From a virus, in the IMG/VR virus record IMGVR_UViG_3300020472_000132, positions 1 through 28,265 of that record: a DNA stretch of 28,265 nt, one strand, 5' to 3'. The translations under genes and the position numbers were made by a program. Within the stretch, counting starts at the first letter, position 1. Every line of letters starts with the position of its first letter. The notes below the pieces were generated by a model. The model had not been told where the DNA came from. It ran no database searches and saw only the letters and a list, made by a program, of their open reading frames with translations. Positions 27,869 to 28,265 of this stretch are shown in pieces.

Positions 27869-28265
27869 TATTTTATTGAATAAGTTGCACTAGGAACAGA
27901 TACAGAAATTACTCTTTTATTACTTTCATTATCACCTAGCTTTTTATAAAATTGTTTTAAATAATATTCTTTTCTTTCAATATCTCCATTTTCTTCATGT
28001 AGCATTGCTCTTACATAATCAACAACTGCTAATGACAACATTCTATTTAAATTAACATGGTCATCTTCATCTGGGGAAGCTTGTTCTGTAAGAGTTGGCT
28101 GAGCTCCTCCATTTAATGCATTTGGGTCATTATCTACAAAAGCTTCAATAAAAGCAGTCCCTTCAAACATAAGTCCATTTGTTATGCTTTCATCTGGATA
28201 CATTAAAGTATCCCAAGTATTATCGACTGGTAGCCTTACTTTATATCCAGCTATAGTTGCAATCT
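27868..28265 (-). CDS. Neck/adaptor-type protein, 5' end beyond window (at least 131 codons)
   Basis: The frame has an internal ATG at 28203 but stays open through the window edge, adding 20 codons that read IATIAGYKVRLPVDNTWDTL before MYPDES. The real start is therefore outside and ATG 28203 is probably an internal Met. The visible part has an acidic, Asn-rich loop and a helical segment (MLSLAVVDYVRAMLHEENGD, then KEYYLKQFYKKLGDNES) followed by a short beta tail. The helix pair and tail recall small head-tail adaptor or connector proteins of marine phages in my memory; unverified. TAATG overlap with the next gene. It belongs upstream of the fibre block, where adaptors usually lie. Confidence 0.72.
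   Translation of the reverse strand, partial: IATIAGYKVRLPVDNTWDTLMYPDESITNGLMFEGTAFIEAFVDNDPNALNGGAQPTLTEQASPDEDDHVNLNRMLSLAVVDYVRAMLHEENGDIERKEYYLKQFYKKLGDNESNKRVISVSVPSATYSIK

Noticed and set aside
1-28265. tRNA genes, CRISPR arrays, insertion sequences, integrase or attachment sites, intergenic terminators
   Set aside because: None seen by eye. Gene spacing leaves almost no non-coding DNA, and no gap exceeds about 40 bases once short genes are included.

Overview
This window reads as one continuous late (virion and lysis) gene cluster of a tailed phage. All 28 supported genes lie on the minus strand, so transcription runs from base 28265 towards base 1. Intergenic space is almost nil. 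No rRNA, tRNA, CRISPR, integrase, insertion sequence or cellular housekeeping gene was found. The DNA is AT-rich. The style of the fibre proteins (short MATWK starts, PAYxF...TGM and TIDSSQ repeats, DGAGIQVETS-type segments) is what I remember from uncultured marine phage genomes. The host cannot be named from this window. A nozzle-type protein followed by coiled-coil internal proteins and giant proteins suggests a podovirus-like virion.

Layout in order of transcription. (1) 28.27-25.34 kb: the 3' part of a possible head-tail adaptor or neck gene, then a chain of small fibre or accessory genes (111, 86, 189, 343, 60 and 52 aa). The 52-aa gene starts at TTG. (2) 25.34-19.09 kb: a 2083-aa repetitive fibre protein. 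(3) 19.08-18.50 kb: two small soluble proteins. (4) 18.47-17.40 kb: a cluster of small membrane proteins (a lipoprotein-like peptide, two TM plus coiled-coil proteins, a single-TM peptide, an amphipathic peptide), which may be the lysis region. (5) 17.40-16.20 kb: seven tiny genes (including the 58-aa peptide shared with the previous block), mostly lysine-rich, several with paired cysteines, including an out-of-frame pair overlapping by 76 bases. (6) 16.21-13.52 kb: an 896-aa tail nozzle/hub candidate. (7) 13.52-10.83 kb: a 60-aa protein and three internal-virion-type proteins (241, 220 and 359 aa). (8) 10.83-1.95 kb: a 2960-aa giant protein. (9) 1947 to beyond base 1: at least 649 codons of a second giant protein.

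The main discovery candidate is the 2960-aa protein. At residues 2137-2141 it has DFDVD, embedded in a context (RxP 39 residues upstream, Met two residues downstream) that matches the catalytic double-psi beta-barrel of beta'-type RNA polymerases (RQP...NADFDGDQM). Together with its size and its place after the nozzle and internal proteins, this suggests a single-chain RNA polymerase carried in the virion and injected with the DNA, as shown for gp66 of crAss-like phage phi14:2. The function is inference. The motif and context are visible.

Ten gene junctions are TAATG stop/start overlaps, three are ATGA or GTGA, and one is TAA directly abutting ATG, so most of the block is probably translated as a coupled relay. 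Six genes or gene parts would be missed by a simple ATG-ORF listing: the two edge-truncated genes and the 52, 45, 48 and 59-aa genes. Several other starts are corrected using Shine-Dalgarno positions.
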